Made by a program: the position numbers and the translations under genes | NCBI RefSeq assembly: GCF_003386535.1 | Contig: NZ_QTTN01000017.1 | Span: forward strand, 25,854 to 89,853 | Direction of reading: 5' to 3' | DNA length: 64,000 nucleotides | Source of the DNA: Paenibacillus taihuensis | GTDB taxonomy: Bacteria; Bacillota; Bacilli; Paenibacillales; Paenibacillaceae | Notes under the pieces: generated by a model | The model's input: only the letters and a program-made list of their open reading frames with translations | Told to the model about the DNA's origin: nothing | The model's database searches: none | Shown: piece by piece, positions 44,816 to 53,011 of the stretch | Numbering within the stretch: the first letter of the stretch is position 1 | Layout of the letters: each line of letters starts with the position of its first letter

Positions 44816-47077
44816 ATGAGTACGCATCAAGAAGAAGCACTGCGTACGCTGAAGCAGGTGTATGGCTACGACAGCTTCCGTAAAGGTCAGAGCGATATCA
44901 TCGCTGGCGTTTTAGAGGGGAAGGATACGCTCGCCATCCTGCCGACAGGCGGTGGTAAGTCGATCTGTTACCAGCTTCCTGCACTGCTGCTGCCTGGAAC
45001 GACGATCGTCGTTTCGCCGCTCATCTCACTGATGAAAGACCAGGTAGATGCGCTGAACCGGCTTGGCGTATCCGCTGCTTATCTGAACAGCTCACTAAGC
45101 GCGGAATCGTACCGCGAAGTCGTGCGCCAAACTTCCCAGGGCGTGTACAAGCTGCTCTATGTTGCGCCAGAGCGACTTGACAGCTCGATGTTCGACTCCT
45201 TGTCGAGCCAAATGCATATCCCGCTGATCGCGATTGATGAAGCGCACTGCGTGTCGCAGTGGGGGCATGACTTCCGCCCAAGCTACAGGCAGCTTGCGGG
45301 TTGGATCGGGAGGCTGGAGAACCGCCCGCCAGTAGCCGCGTTTACGGCAACGGCAACGCCTGAGGTATCCGAGGATATAGCAGCGATGCTGGGACTTCGC
45401 AAGCCGAATATATTCGTAACCGGCTTCGCTAGAACGAACCTTACGTTATCGGTGGTCACAGGGACGGATAAGAAGAAGTTTCTTCGTGACTACTTGAAGC
45501 AACGGCCAGACCAATCCGGTATTGTGTACACGGCGACACGGAAAGAAGCGGAGGAAGTATGCGACGACCTGATGAAGCTTGGCATTGCCACAGGCAAGTA
45601 CCATGGCGGCTTGAACGATGAGGAGCGGGCGGAAGCGCAGGAGAAGTTCCGATTCGACGAGTATCGTGTCATGGTAGCAACGAATGCGTTCGGGATGGGG
45701 ATCGATAAGCCGAACGTGCGCTATGTGGTTCACTGGCAGATGCCTGGCGACGTAGAGTCGTATTATCAGGAGGCTGGACGTGCAGGGCGAGACGGAGAGG
45801 AGAGCGAATGCGTTCTTCTATTCGAGCCGCAGGATGTGCAGGTTCAGCGGTTTCTGATCGATCGAAGTACGACGGACCCTGATCGCAAAAGCATTCAGTT
45901 GAACAAGCTGTACACGATGATGCACTACTCTCGTTCGGAGAAATGTTTGCTGCAATATATCGTGCGGTACTTCGGTGAAGCAGATGTGCCGGAATGCGGC
46001 AAATGCAGCAACTGTCTCGATCAAAGCGCAATGATTGATACGACGGAGGATGCGCGCAAGGCGCTCTCTTGTGTTGGGCGGATGAAAGGGCGCTTCGGTA
46101 TTTCGATGGCTGCGAAGGTGCTAAAAGGGTCACGAGAGAAGCGGATACTCGAGTTTGGGCTGGACAAGCTCTCTACATACGGACTGATGCGCAGCTGGGC
46201 GGAGAAGGAGATTACCGACCTGCTCTACTATCTTGTTGCGGAAGGCTATCTCCGGATCAGCGAAGGCGAATATCCGACGGTATCGTTGACGGCCGAAGCG
46301 CTGCCCGTATTGGAAGGGAAGCTGACCGTTCACCGGCGGCAGAGCGCTGCTGCCAAGCGGAGAGAAACCGCTGGTACGAACGTGTCAGCCGCGAACACGC
46401 CGCTGTTCGAAGCGCTGCGCGAATGGCGCCGCGTGACGGCTGCAAGAGAAGGCGTGCCGCCGTTCATGCTGTTCTTTGATGCAGCGCTCCGTGAAATAGC
46501 CGACAGGCAGCCTGTTACGACCGAGCAGCTGCTCGGCGTGAAAGGCGTCGGCGAGGCGAAGGCGCGCAAATACGGAATCGATGTGATTACGATCGTACGC
46601 GATTTCAAAGATGGAGCAGCTTCGGGAGGATATCCAGCTGCACTTAGAACCGACGACCCGCAGCCACAGTCACAAGTTGCCCAGCCAAGCCGAGCAACTG
46701 CAGCAGCAACAGCTGAGCCGAAGGTGCAAATTAGCGAGGCAGATGCCGCCGAGCTTGCCGAGCTTGAGAGTCTGCCAAGCCATATGCAGACGCTGACCTT
46801 GCTTGGCAGAGGCAAGTCGCTCGCCGACATTGCAGCGATGCGAGGCATGAGCAGAGTAACAATCGAGAACCATCTGCTGCGTTGCGCGCAGGAAGGCGAG
46901 GAGCTGGACTGGGCGATGTTCATCCCGGCGCAGCATGAGACTCTTATCGTCGAGACCATCCAGCAGATCGGCAGCGAGAAGCTGAAACCGATCAAAGAAG
47001 CGCTGCCTGACGATGTCGATTATTTTGCCATAAAGGCTGTCATGGTTAAGCATCAATTGACACCTTCTTACGAATAG
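44816..47077 (+). CDS. recQ: ATP-dependent DNA helicase RecQ
   Basis: 3'-5' helicase for recombination and fork repair. The 753-residue protein has Walker A 'PTGGGKS' (43-49), DEAH box D141-H144, 'GWGHDF'-type aromatic loop ('SQWGHDFRP'), the second RecA domain, a zinc-binding RQC region ('CLLQYIVRYFGEADVPECGKCSNC'), a winged helix, an HRDC domain (about 530-600, 'LFEALREWR...LLGVKGVGEAKARKYG') and a C-terminal helix-turn-helix extension (about 660-750) joined by a Gln/Ala-rich linker. The extension is common in Firmicute RecQ. ATG 44816 follows AAGGAGG. Confidence 0.95.
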   Translation: MSTHQEEALRTLKQVYGYDSFRKGQSDIIAGVLEGKDTLAILPTGGGKSICYQLPALLLPGTTIVVSPLISLMKDQVDALNRLGVSAAYLNSSLSAESYREVVRQTSQGVYKLLYVAPERLDSSMFDSLSSQMHIPLIAIDEAHCVSQWGHDFRPSYRQLAGWIGRLENRPPVAAFTATATPEVSEDIAAMLGLRKPNIFVTGFARTNLTLSVVTGTDKKKFLRDYLKQRPDQSGIVYTATRKEAEEVCDDLMKLGIATGKYHGGLNDEERAEAQEKFRFDEYRVMVATNAFGMGIDKPNVRYVVHWQMPGDVESYYQEAGRAGRDGEESECVLLFEPQDVQVQRFLIDRSTTDPDRKSIQLNKLYTMMHYSRSEKCLLQYIVRYFGEADVPECGKCSNCLDQSAMIDTTEDARKALSCVGRMKGRFGISMAAKVLKGSREKRILEFGLDKLSTYGLMRSWAEKEITDLLYYLVAEGYLRISEGEYPTVSLTAEALPVLEGKLTVHRRQSAAAKRRETAGTNVSAANTPLFEALREWRRVTAAREGVPPFMLFFDAALREIADRQPVTTEQLLGVKGVGEAKARKYGIDVITIVRDFKDGAASGGYPAALRTDDPQPQSQVAQPSRATAAATAEPKVQISEADAAELAELESLPSHMQTLTLLGRGKSLADIAAMRGMSRVTIENHLLRCAQEGEELDWAMFIPAQHETLIVETIQQIGSEKLKPIKEALPDDVDYFAIKAVMVKHQLTPSYE

Positions 47078-47185
47078 CACTATTTTTTGTAATGAAGCGT
47101 GCGTTTTAGTATACTTGTTAAGATAATACATTATAGCGATTACTGAAATTAGCTAATGTATCGACTCGTTGAGGAGGAAGCAAGC

Positions 47186-47617
47186 ATGTTCGATTTTATG
47201 TTATTTTTGCACGTAATCGGTGCGACTGGAATGGGGTTTTATATCGTATTGCCGCTGATGGCCGGCCGCGCTTCCAAGCTTGACGGCGCTGGACAAGCCG
47301 GTCTTGCCTCTGGTCTCGTATCTGCCAACCGCATTGCCCAATATTTCCTTGTGCTGCAGCTGCTGACTGGCGGCTACTTGATGTCGCAAGGCGAGTACGA
47401 AGTCATTTGGATGATTATCGTAACGGTGCTCTTCTTGGCAATCGCAGCGCTTGGCGGTATCGTGACGAAGCCGCTGAAACGTATCGCTACGGCAATTCAA
47501 AGCGGCGAGAGCGCATCCGCACACATTGCTAAGGCACGTGCTTTGAGCCTTATCATTCTTGTGATCTATATCGTCATTCTTTATTTCATGAAATATCCGA
47601 TCCATAAAAGCATTTAA
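47186..47617 (+). CDS. small integral membrane protein (DUF2269-like)
   Basis: A 143-residue protein with four predicted helices (about 4-26, 42-66, 71-95, 115-137) and a start 'FDFMLFLHVIGATGMGFYIV', which resembles DUF2269/CopD-like membrane proteins with an N-terminal histidine. No enzymatic motif. ATG 47186 follows GAGGAGGAAG. It precedes the kdgK-like gene by 30 bp and could be co-transcribed. Function is unknown. Confidence 0.7.
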   Translation: MFDFMLFLHVIGATGMGFYIVLPLMAGRASKLDGAGQAGLASGLVSANRIAQYFLVLQLLTGGYLMSQGEYEVIWMIIVTVLFLAIAALGGIVTKPLKRIATAIQSGESASAHIAKARALSLIILVIYIVILYFMKYPIHKSI

Positions 47618-47647
47618 TACGCCCGCAGGTCTATTGGAGGAGAACCC

Positions 47648-48604
47648 ATGACGAAGACAGCGCCGGATTTATTAACATTTGGCGAAACGATGGCTTTATT
47701 CATGCCGCAGGATCACCGTGCGATTGAAAGCTCCGCAATGCTGGAGCAAAGCTATGGCGGCGCTGAGAGCAATGTTGCAATCGGCGTAGCAAGACTTGGC
47801 GAATCGGTTGGCTGGTTCGGCGCCCTGGGCGACGATCCATTCGGCCGATCCATTCTGAAGCGGATTCGCGGTGAAGGCGTTGATGTGTCCCGGGCGACGT
47901 TGTCTGCAGATGCACCGACAGGCATGATGTTCCGCGAGACGGTCGCAGGCAAGCTGACGGTACACTATTACCGCAAGCATTCGGCCGCGAGCCGAATGAA
48001 GCTGAGCGATCTCGATCTGGATTACATTCATAGCTGCAAAATATTGCACGTGACGGGCATAACACCAGCGCTCAGCGACAATTGCCGTGAGACGATCTTC
48101 GCTGTCGTAACTGCAGCGAAGGAAGCAGGCGTGAAGATCAGCTTCGATCCGAATTTGCGGCTGAAGCTATGGTCGATCGAACAGGCGCGCGAAGTGGTGC
48201 TGCCGCTCGCTGCACAGGCGGATTATTTTCTGCCAGGCTGGGATGAGCTGAGACTGCTGTATGACACAGACGACTTCGAGGCTGTGAAAGAGCAGCTGGC
48301 TGGCTTGTCTGCGATTAGCATCGTGAAAGGCGTCGGCGACATGAACGTCGTGCTGGATAACGGGCAAGCGGTTGAAGTGCCGTTCTATCCGGTTGACCGT
48401 GTCATTGATACAGTAGGCGCCGGCGATGGCTTCTGCTCTGGTTTCCTTGCAGGCTTGCTCAAAGGGATGAGCGTGCTCGAGGCAGTACGACTCGGCAGCA
48501 TTAGCGGCGCGCTTGTCATACAAAGCCGCGGTGACTGGGAAGCGCTGCCGGAATGGACGACGGTAGAGCGCCGATTATCGGACAAAGGCTGGGTGGAGCG
48601 ATAG
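47648..48604 (+). CDS. kdgK: PfkB-family sugar kinase, 2-keto-3-deoxygluconate kinase-like
   Basis: A 318-residue PfkB/ribokinase fold protein. Signature 1 is 'YGGAESNVAIGVARLGESVGWFGALGDDPFG' region near residues 37-67 and signature 2 'DTVGAGDGFCSGFLAGLL' holds the catalytic aspartate (GAGD). 'FGETMALFMP' at the start and 'FDPNLRLKLW' are typical of KDG kinases (uronate catabolism). No other uronate gene is nearby, so the sugar is uncertain. The DeoR regulator starts directly after its stop codon, so it is probably its regulator. Confidence 0.8.
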   Translation: MTKTAPDLLTFGETMALFMPQDHRAIESSAMLEQSYGGAESNVAIGVARLGESVGWFGALGDDPFGRSILKRIRGEGVDVSRATLSADAPTGMMFRETVAGKLTVHYYRKHSAASRMKLSDLDLDYIHSCKILHVTGITPALSDNCRETIFAVVTAAKEAGVKISFDPNLRLKLWSIEQAREVVLPLAAQADYFLPGWDELRLLYDTDDFEAVKEQLAGLSAISIVKGVGDMNVVLDNGQAVEVPFYPVDRVIDTVGAGDGFCSGFLAGLLKGMSVLEAVRLGSISGALVIQSRGDWEALPEWTTVERRLSDKGWVER

Positions 48605-49408
48605 ATGGCTGAAGCTGGGTCTTCAAAAGGACAGCGGCGGCGGGAACAGATTATGAATGTGCTGAAACGGCAGGGACGGATTACGATCCAAGAGCTCGTG
48701 GAACGTTTTGGCATATCAGAGGCGACGGCTCGCCGCGACCTGGAGCTGATGGAGAAATCAGAGCCGGTCATTCGGACGATCGGCGGCGCGATGTATGACG
48801 GGATGAACGCGGTGCGCGAGCTGCCTTTTGCCGAGAAGGAAGGATTGTCGTTTCTCGAGAAGGAGCGCATTGCCGCTGCGGCTGCCAGCCTGATCCATGA
48901 AGGGGATGTCGTCGGCTTGTCCGGCGGGACGACGAACTATTATCTCGCGAAGCTGCTTAAGACGCGCAGAGGCATTACGGTGGTGACGAATGCCGTGAAT
49001 GTCGCGATGGAGCTGGCAGGCAGTGACATTAACGTCGTTGTGACCGGCGGCATGATGCGGCACAACAGCTTCGAGTTATGCGGTCCTCTTGGGGAAGGCA
49101 TGATCGGACAGCTGCATATCGGCAAAATGTTCCTCGGCGTTGACGGCGTCTCTTCAACAGGCGGCATCACAACATACTCGGAGCAGGAGGCGCACATCGC
49201 GAAGGCGATGATCCGCCGCTCGCAGGCGACATACGCGATGTTCGACCATACGAAGATCGGCCGGACGTCTCTGTTCTCGATTGCGCCGCTGTCACAGCTG
49301 CAGGGCTTCATTACCGATGAAGAGCTGCCGCAGCAGCTTGCATCCATTGCCAAGACGCATGAGATCCAAATCGTCATTGCCGATGCGCAGTATGGAGCGA
49401 GTGTGTGA
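48605..49408 (+). CDS. DeoR-family transcriptional regulator
   Basis: A 267-residue regulator. N-terminal helix-turn-helix of the DeoR type (about 14-60, 'ITIQELVERFGISEATARRDL') and a C-terminal sugar-phosphate-sensing isomerase-like domain (about 85-255, 'GDVVGLSGGTTNYYLAKLL', 'VTNAVNVAMEL', 'FLGVDGVSSTGGITTY'). The start codon follows the kdgK stop without a gap (TAGATG). It probably controls this kinase operon in answer to a phosphorylated sugar. Confidence 0.88.
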   Translation: MAEAGSSKGQRRREQIMNVLKRQGRITIQELVERFGISEATARRDLELMEKSEPVIRTIGGAMYDGMNAVRELPFAEKEGLSFLEKERIAAAAASLIHEGDVVGLSGGTTNYYLAKLLKTRRGITVVTNAVNVAMELAGSDINVVVTGGMMRHNSFELCGPLGEGMIGQLHIGKMFLGVDGVSSTGGITTYSEQEAHIAKAMIRRSQATYAMFDHTKIGRTSLFSIAPLSQLQGFITDEELPQQLASIAKTHEIQIVIADAQYGASV

Positions 49409-49444
49409 ACGAACACCATGAAATGAAGTAAGGAAGTAAGCGAA

Positions 49445-49479
49445 AGCGATGGCTGCCACAGGCGGCTGTTGCTTTTTTT
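49445..49479 (+). terminator. terminator after the DeoR regulator gene
   Basis: AGCGATGGCTGCC (49445-49457) pairs with GGCGGCTGTTGCT (49461-49473) including G-T pairs, followed by a T run. Confidence 0.75.
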
Positions 49480-49505
49480 ATTTTCGAAAATTGGCAGCTG
49501 GTTCC

Positions 49506-49533
49506 TTGTACGACTCTCAATATTTGGTATACT
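49506..49533 (+). promoter_or_regulatory. sigma-A promoter of the NHL protein gene
   Basis: TTGTAC (49506-49511), 16-bp spacer, TATACT (49528-49533); 37 bp before the start codon. Confidence 0.65.
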
Positions 49534-49569
49534 TGGGGATGTACGAACACTTGAAGGGAGACATGTGAC

Positions 49570-50517
49570 GTGTCTGAGAAATTGATCGCAGAGAAATTGA
49601 TTATTGGTAACGCCTCTCACTCCTATGAAGTTGCACAAGGCTGGGGTAAGCTTCCGGAAGGAATCGCTTACGGCTACACACACGGCATCGTCGTTGATGA
49701 AAATGATAACGTTTACGTACATAATACCGGCAAAGATTCCGTTATCAAATTTGATAAAGACGGTAACTTCATTACATCGTGGGGTCCTGAGTTCGAAGGC
49801 GGGGCACATGGCTTCTATCTCCACCGCGACAACGACGGAATCGAATATCTGTACTTCGCAGATACGAACCGTGCGCTTGTTGTGAAGACGACGCTGGATG
49901 GCGAGACATTGCTGGAGATCGGCGGACCTGATCGTCCTGATCTGTACGATGCTGAGCGCCGCTATGTTCCTACTGACGTGTGCGTGGCGCCAAACGGCGA
50001 CATCTATGTATCGGATGGCTATGGCCAATTCTATATTCACCATTATGATGCGGAGGGCAATTATATCCGCTCGTGGGGCGGCCGCGGTTCGGAGCCGGGC
50101 CAAGTAATTGAGCCGCACGGCATCTCGATTAACCTGCGCGGCGAAGAACCGGAAATTTATGTCGCTGACCGCCGTAACAGCCGGATTCAAGTGTTCACAC
50201 TTGAAGGCGAACATAAGCGCTTCGTCGATCATAACCTCGACCTGCCGTGCAGCTTCTACTTCTTCGGTGATGAAGTGTACATTCCGGACCTCGACAGCCG
50301 TATTACGGTGCTCGACCGCGATGACCGTCTCATCACACACTTAGGCGAGGATCAGCAGGCGTACAAGCAGCAAGGCTGGCCGAACCTGCCTAAATCCTAC
50401 TATCGTCCGGACAAATTCAGCTCTCCGCACGGCGTGTGCGTGGATTCCCAAGGCAATGTGTACGTTGCCGAGTGGATCTTCGACGGTCGAGTGACGAAGC
50501 TGATCAGACAGCAATAA
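49570..50517 (+). CDS. NHL-repeat six-bladed beta-propeller protein
   Basis: A 315-residue cytoplasmic protein (no signal peptide) built of NHL-like repeats: 'THGIVVDENDNVYVHNTGKDSVIKFDKDG', 'PTDVCVAPNGDIYVSDGYGQFYIHHYDAEG', 'PHGISINLRGEEPEIYVADRRNSRIQVFTLEG' and 'PHGVCVDSQGNVYVAEW' mark blades. Related proteins include the lyase domain of peptidylglycine amidating enzyme and SMP-30/gluconolactonase-like proteins, but no catalytic set can be assigned. GTG 49570 follows AAGGGAG. It has its own promoter and terminator. Function unknown. Confidence 0.75.
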   Translation: MSEKLIAEKLIIGNASHSYEVAQGWGKLPEGIAYGYTHGIVVDENDNVYVHNTGKDSVIKFDKDGNFITSWGPEFEGGAHGFYLHRDNDGIEYLYFADTNRALVVKTTLDGETLLEIGGPDRPDLYDAERRYVPTDVCVAPNGDIYVSDGYGQFYIHHYDAEGNYIRSWGGRGSEPGQVIEPHGISINLRGEEPEIYVADRRNSRIQVFTLEGEHKRFVDHNLDLPCSFYFFGDEVYIPDLDSRITVLDRDDRLITHLGEDQQAYKQQGWPNLPKSYYRPDKFSSPHGVCVDSQGNVYVAEWIFDGRVTKLIRQQ

Positions 50518-50536
50518 TTAATTTATATGTATTTGT

Positions 50537-50568
50537 AAAAGCAGGCCTACCTAGGGCTTGCTTTTTTT
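50537..50568 (+). terminator. terminator after the NHL gene
   Basis: AAAAGCAGGCC...GGGCTTGCTTTTTTT: imperfect stem around a CTACCTA loop, followed by seven T. Confidence 0.75.
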
Positions 50569-50575
50569 GCATGTG

Positions 50576-50755
50576 GCGAGGCACCCATGTGCGTTATTGT
50601 GGCGAGAATTCGGCGGAAAGACCAAAGAGAGTACCCAGGAGCACCACATTGGCGAGTTTTCCTGGAAGGAGACCGAAGTGAGTATTCTGGAGCGCTATAT
50701 TTGCGGAATTTCGCTGAAAGAGAGCAAAGAGAGTACTTTGGAGCACTACATTGAA
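50576..50755. repeat. 51-bp tandem repeat, about 3.5 degenerate copies
   Basis: Units at 50576-50626, 50627-50677 and 50678-50728, plus a partial unit 50729-50755. Conserved words are GAGAGTAC/GTGAGTAT, GGAGC-CAC/CGC-TA, TTGGCGAG/TTTGCGGA and a purine-rich end (GAAAGAGAGCAAA). Divergence between units is about 30-40 percent. A short open frame (50558-50779) crosses all units in one frame because 51 is divisible by three, but it lacks a ribosome site and I treat it as non-coding. Confidence 0.8.
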
Positions 50756-50843
50756 GGAGATCAAGAAGTTCGAGCTTAAGAAGAGCACAGGTACCTTAGT
50801 TGAATGTGTCTTGGAAGTGAGACCCAAGCACTCTAAAAATATC

Positions 50844-50882
50844 AAAGTGCCGAGAAAGTCCACTGGACTTCCTCGGCACTTT
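50844..50882. terminator. terminator-like hairpin at the 3' end of nagA
   Basis: AAAGTGCCGAG (50844-50854) / CTCGGCACTTT (50872-50882) with an inner AAGTCCA-CTGGACTT helix. The stem lies 11 bp beyond the nagA stop and is symmetrical, so it can stop leftward transcripts and possibly rightward ones. Confidence 0.75.
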
Positions 50883-50892
50883 GAAGAACTGT

Positions 50893-52077
50893 TTATCCGA
50901 AGATCTGACGGCCTTCCACCCAAGTGCGGCGAACGTCAGTGAACGACGTGTCCGTCAGCACGAGGTCAGCAAGCTTGCCCTCGGCAATGCTGCCTGTGAC
51001 GTCGTCGATACCGAGCTGGCGCGCCGGATTGCCGCTCGCCATTTGGCTTACCTCGGCAACGCTAAGGCCCGTATGCGCGAGCATAAAGCGGAATGCGTCG
51101 ATCATCGTCAGCGTGCTGCCTGCGAGAGCGCCGCCATCACGAAGACGAGCAACGCCGTCCGCCACGTCGACAACGAGGCCGCCAAGATCATACTGGCCAT
51201 CGCCAAGTCCGGCTGCAGACATGGCATCCGTAATCAAGATGACTCGATCTCTAGGCTTCGCTGCGACCAAGAGGCGAATCGCAGCTGGATGGACGTGATG
51301 ACCGTCCGCGATCAGCTCGGCATGAATCCGGTGGTCGGTTAGAACTGCGCCGACGGTTCCCGGCTCGCGGTGATGCAAGCCGCGCATCGCATTGAACGTA
51401 TGCACCGCTTGCGTAAGTCCAGCATCGGCTGCATCGACGACTTGCGAATAGAGTGCATCCGTATGTCCTGCAGCAGCGACAATTCCGCTCTCCGCAAGGT
51501 ATTCCGTCAGTGCGATTGCATTTTCTTTCTCAGGAGCGAATGTAATTTGCTTCATAAGTCCAGGGTATTGCTCGTTCCACGCTTGAATCCATTCCACCTG
51601 CGGCGTAACAATGAACGCCGGATTCTGTGCGCCTGGCCATTTCTCGCTGATGAAAGGACCCTCTAAGTGAACACCTTGCAGTACCGTATTCGGCATGTCA
51701 TCGCCATCGCGGTAGGCATGAGTCGCCTCGAGTACAGCTGCGATCGCTTCAGGAGAAGCGGTCACCGTCGTTGCCAGCATCCGAGTCGTTCCTTTGGAAG
51801 CATGGAAGCGAGTGATGGTCTCATACGCTTCACGGTTCGCTTCCATGAAGTCAGCGCCGCCGCCGCCGTGGACATGCATATCAATGAAGCCTGGCAAGAG
51901 CCAGCCGCCGAGTCCATCTACCGTTTCAAGCTGCTCATATGGAGCTGGAATGGCGTCGCCTTCAATGATTTTCGCAATTTTGCCGTCTTCTACGACTACA
52001 CTGCCTTCGACAATTTGATCGGATACGATAGTTTGAACATGCTTGATGAGCCATGAGTTACTTGATGTTTGCACCAA
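50893..52077 (-). CDS. nagA: N-acetylglucosamine-6-phosphate deacetylase
   Basis: Deacetylates GlcNAc-6-P to glucosamine-6-P. The 394-residue amidohydrolase has 'LPGFIDMHVHGGGGADFME' (metal-binding HxH), 'GVHLEGPFIS' (metal-binding glutamate), 'AAGHTDA' and 'HTFNAMRGLHHREPG' (histidines) and 'LITDAMSAAG' (catalytic aspartate). Start TTG 52077 (or GTG 52074) lies directly after the nagB stop, with GGGAGG inside nagB. Transcribed after nagB. Confidence 0.95.
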   Translation of the reverse strand: MVQTSSNSWLIKHVQTIVSDQIVEGSVVVEDGKIAKIIEGDAIPAPYEQLETVDGLGGWLLPGFIDMHVHGGGGADFMEANREAYETITRFHASKGTTRMLATTVTASPEAIAAVLEATHAYRDGDDMPNTVLQGVHLEGPFISEKWPGAQNPAFIVTPQVEWIQAWNEQYPGLMKQITFAPEKENAIALTEYLAESGIVAAAGHTDALYSQVVDAADAGLTQAVHTFNAMRGLHHREPGTVGAVLTDHRIHAELIADGHHVHPAAIRLLVAAKPRDRVILITDAMSAAGLGDGQYDLGGLVVDVADGVARLRDGGALAGSTLTMIDAFRFMLAHTGLSVAEVSQMASGNPARQLGIDDVTGSIAEGKLADLVLTDTSFTDVRRTWVEGRQIFG

Positions 52078-52800
52078 TTATAACAGCCTCCCTGCCTCGC
52101 GATCGACGAGTACAAGAACGTTCTTGTGCGTTTGCAGGAGCGATGCCGGCACTTCCGTCGTAATCGGCCCTTGCAGCGCTTGCTTGACGATACCTGCCTT
52201 GTCGGCACCTTTCACCACGAGCAGAATCGAATCGGCCTTCAGGATCGATCCAACACCCATCGTAATCGCCTTCGTCGGCACGTCCTCCAGGTTATCGAAG
52301 AATCTCGCATTCGCCTCGCGAGTCGATTCTTCCAGCTCCACGATATGCGTTCCGCCTTGCAGCTCCTGATCCGGTTCATTGAAGCCGATATGGCCATTCA
52401 GACCAAGGCCGAGCAGCTGAATATCGATGGGCTGCTCGGAGAGCATCCGGTCGTACTCCACGCATTCTGCCTTCAAGTCCGGGACAGTCCCTTTCGGCAG
52501 GTGTGCATGATGCTTAGGCAGGTCGATATGGTTGAAGAGCTGCTCGTTCATGAAGTGCGCGTAGCTTTGCTTATGCTCTGGCGAGAGGCCGACATATTCG
52601 TCGAGGTTGAATGTCGTTGCATCCTTGAAGGTAACAGCACCGTTCTTGTACATCTCTATTATTTTTCCATAAATGCCGACAGGTGTCGAGCCGGTTGCGA
52701 GACCGAGCGTCGCATTCGGTTTATTTTTCAAAGTGTCCGCAAATAGCTGGGCAGCGAACAAATCGAGTTCCATCGTGTTGTCAAACGTTTTTACTTGCAT
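52078..52800 (-). CDS. nagB: glucosamine-6-phosphate deaminase
   Basis: Converts glucosamine-6-P to fructose-6-P and ammonia. The 240-residue protein is the short, non-allosteric Gram-positive type: 'LGLATGSTPVGIYGKIIEM' (phosphate loop), 'FNLDEYVGLSPEHKQSY' (catalytic aspartate), 'GLGLNGHIGFNEPDQEL' (histidine and glutamate). ATG 52800 follows CAGGAGGCG. First gene of a nagB-nagA operon; the order is the reverse of the common nagA-nagB, and no nagR (yvoA) follows. Confidence 0.95.
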   Translation of the reverse strand: MQVKTFDNTMELDLFAAQLFADTLKNKPNATLGLATGSTPVGIYGKIIEMYKNGAVTFKDATTFNLDEYVGLSPEHKQSYAHFMNEQLFNHIDLPKHHAHLPKGTVPDLKAECVEYDRMLSEQPIDIQLLGLGLNGHIGFNEPDQELQGGTHIVELEESTREANARFFDNLEDVPTKAITMGVGSILKADSILLVVKGADKAGIVKQALQGPITTEVPASLLQTHKNVLVLVDREAGRLL

Positions 52801-52835
52801 CGTTGAGCGCCTCCTGTTTTAGAGCTTCTGCTTCT

Positions 52836-52864
52836 ATTATACGAGGTTATGTGGCATACGACAA
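52836..52864 (-). promoter_or_regulatory. sigma-A promoter of nagB-nagA
   Basis: Minus strand TTGTCG (52864-52859), 17-bp spacer, TATAAT (52841-52836), 35 bp before nagB. A dyad TGATT-GTAAT-AATCA (52871-52885) directly upstream is a possible regulator site. Confidence 0.65.
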
Positions 52865-53011
52865 TTAAAATGATTGTAATAATCATAAATTAGATCAAAA
52901 TAATCAAAAATACGCTCATGCCATTCGGATTTGCTCTACCCCTGCCGAATATGCCATGATAGCTTTAATGAATTCGGAAGCTTGATAGCGAAAAAGGAGA
53001 ACAGCGACAAA

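Noticed and set aside
48940..50340. 466-residue open frame antisense to the DeoR and NHL genes
   Set aside because: It crosses a terminator, a promoter and two well-supported sense genes; no domain is recognisable.
50558..50779. 73-residue open frame with 17-residue repeats
   Set aside because: It is the translation of the 51-bp tandem repeat, overlaps the upstream terminator and has no ribosome-binding site.
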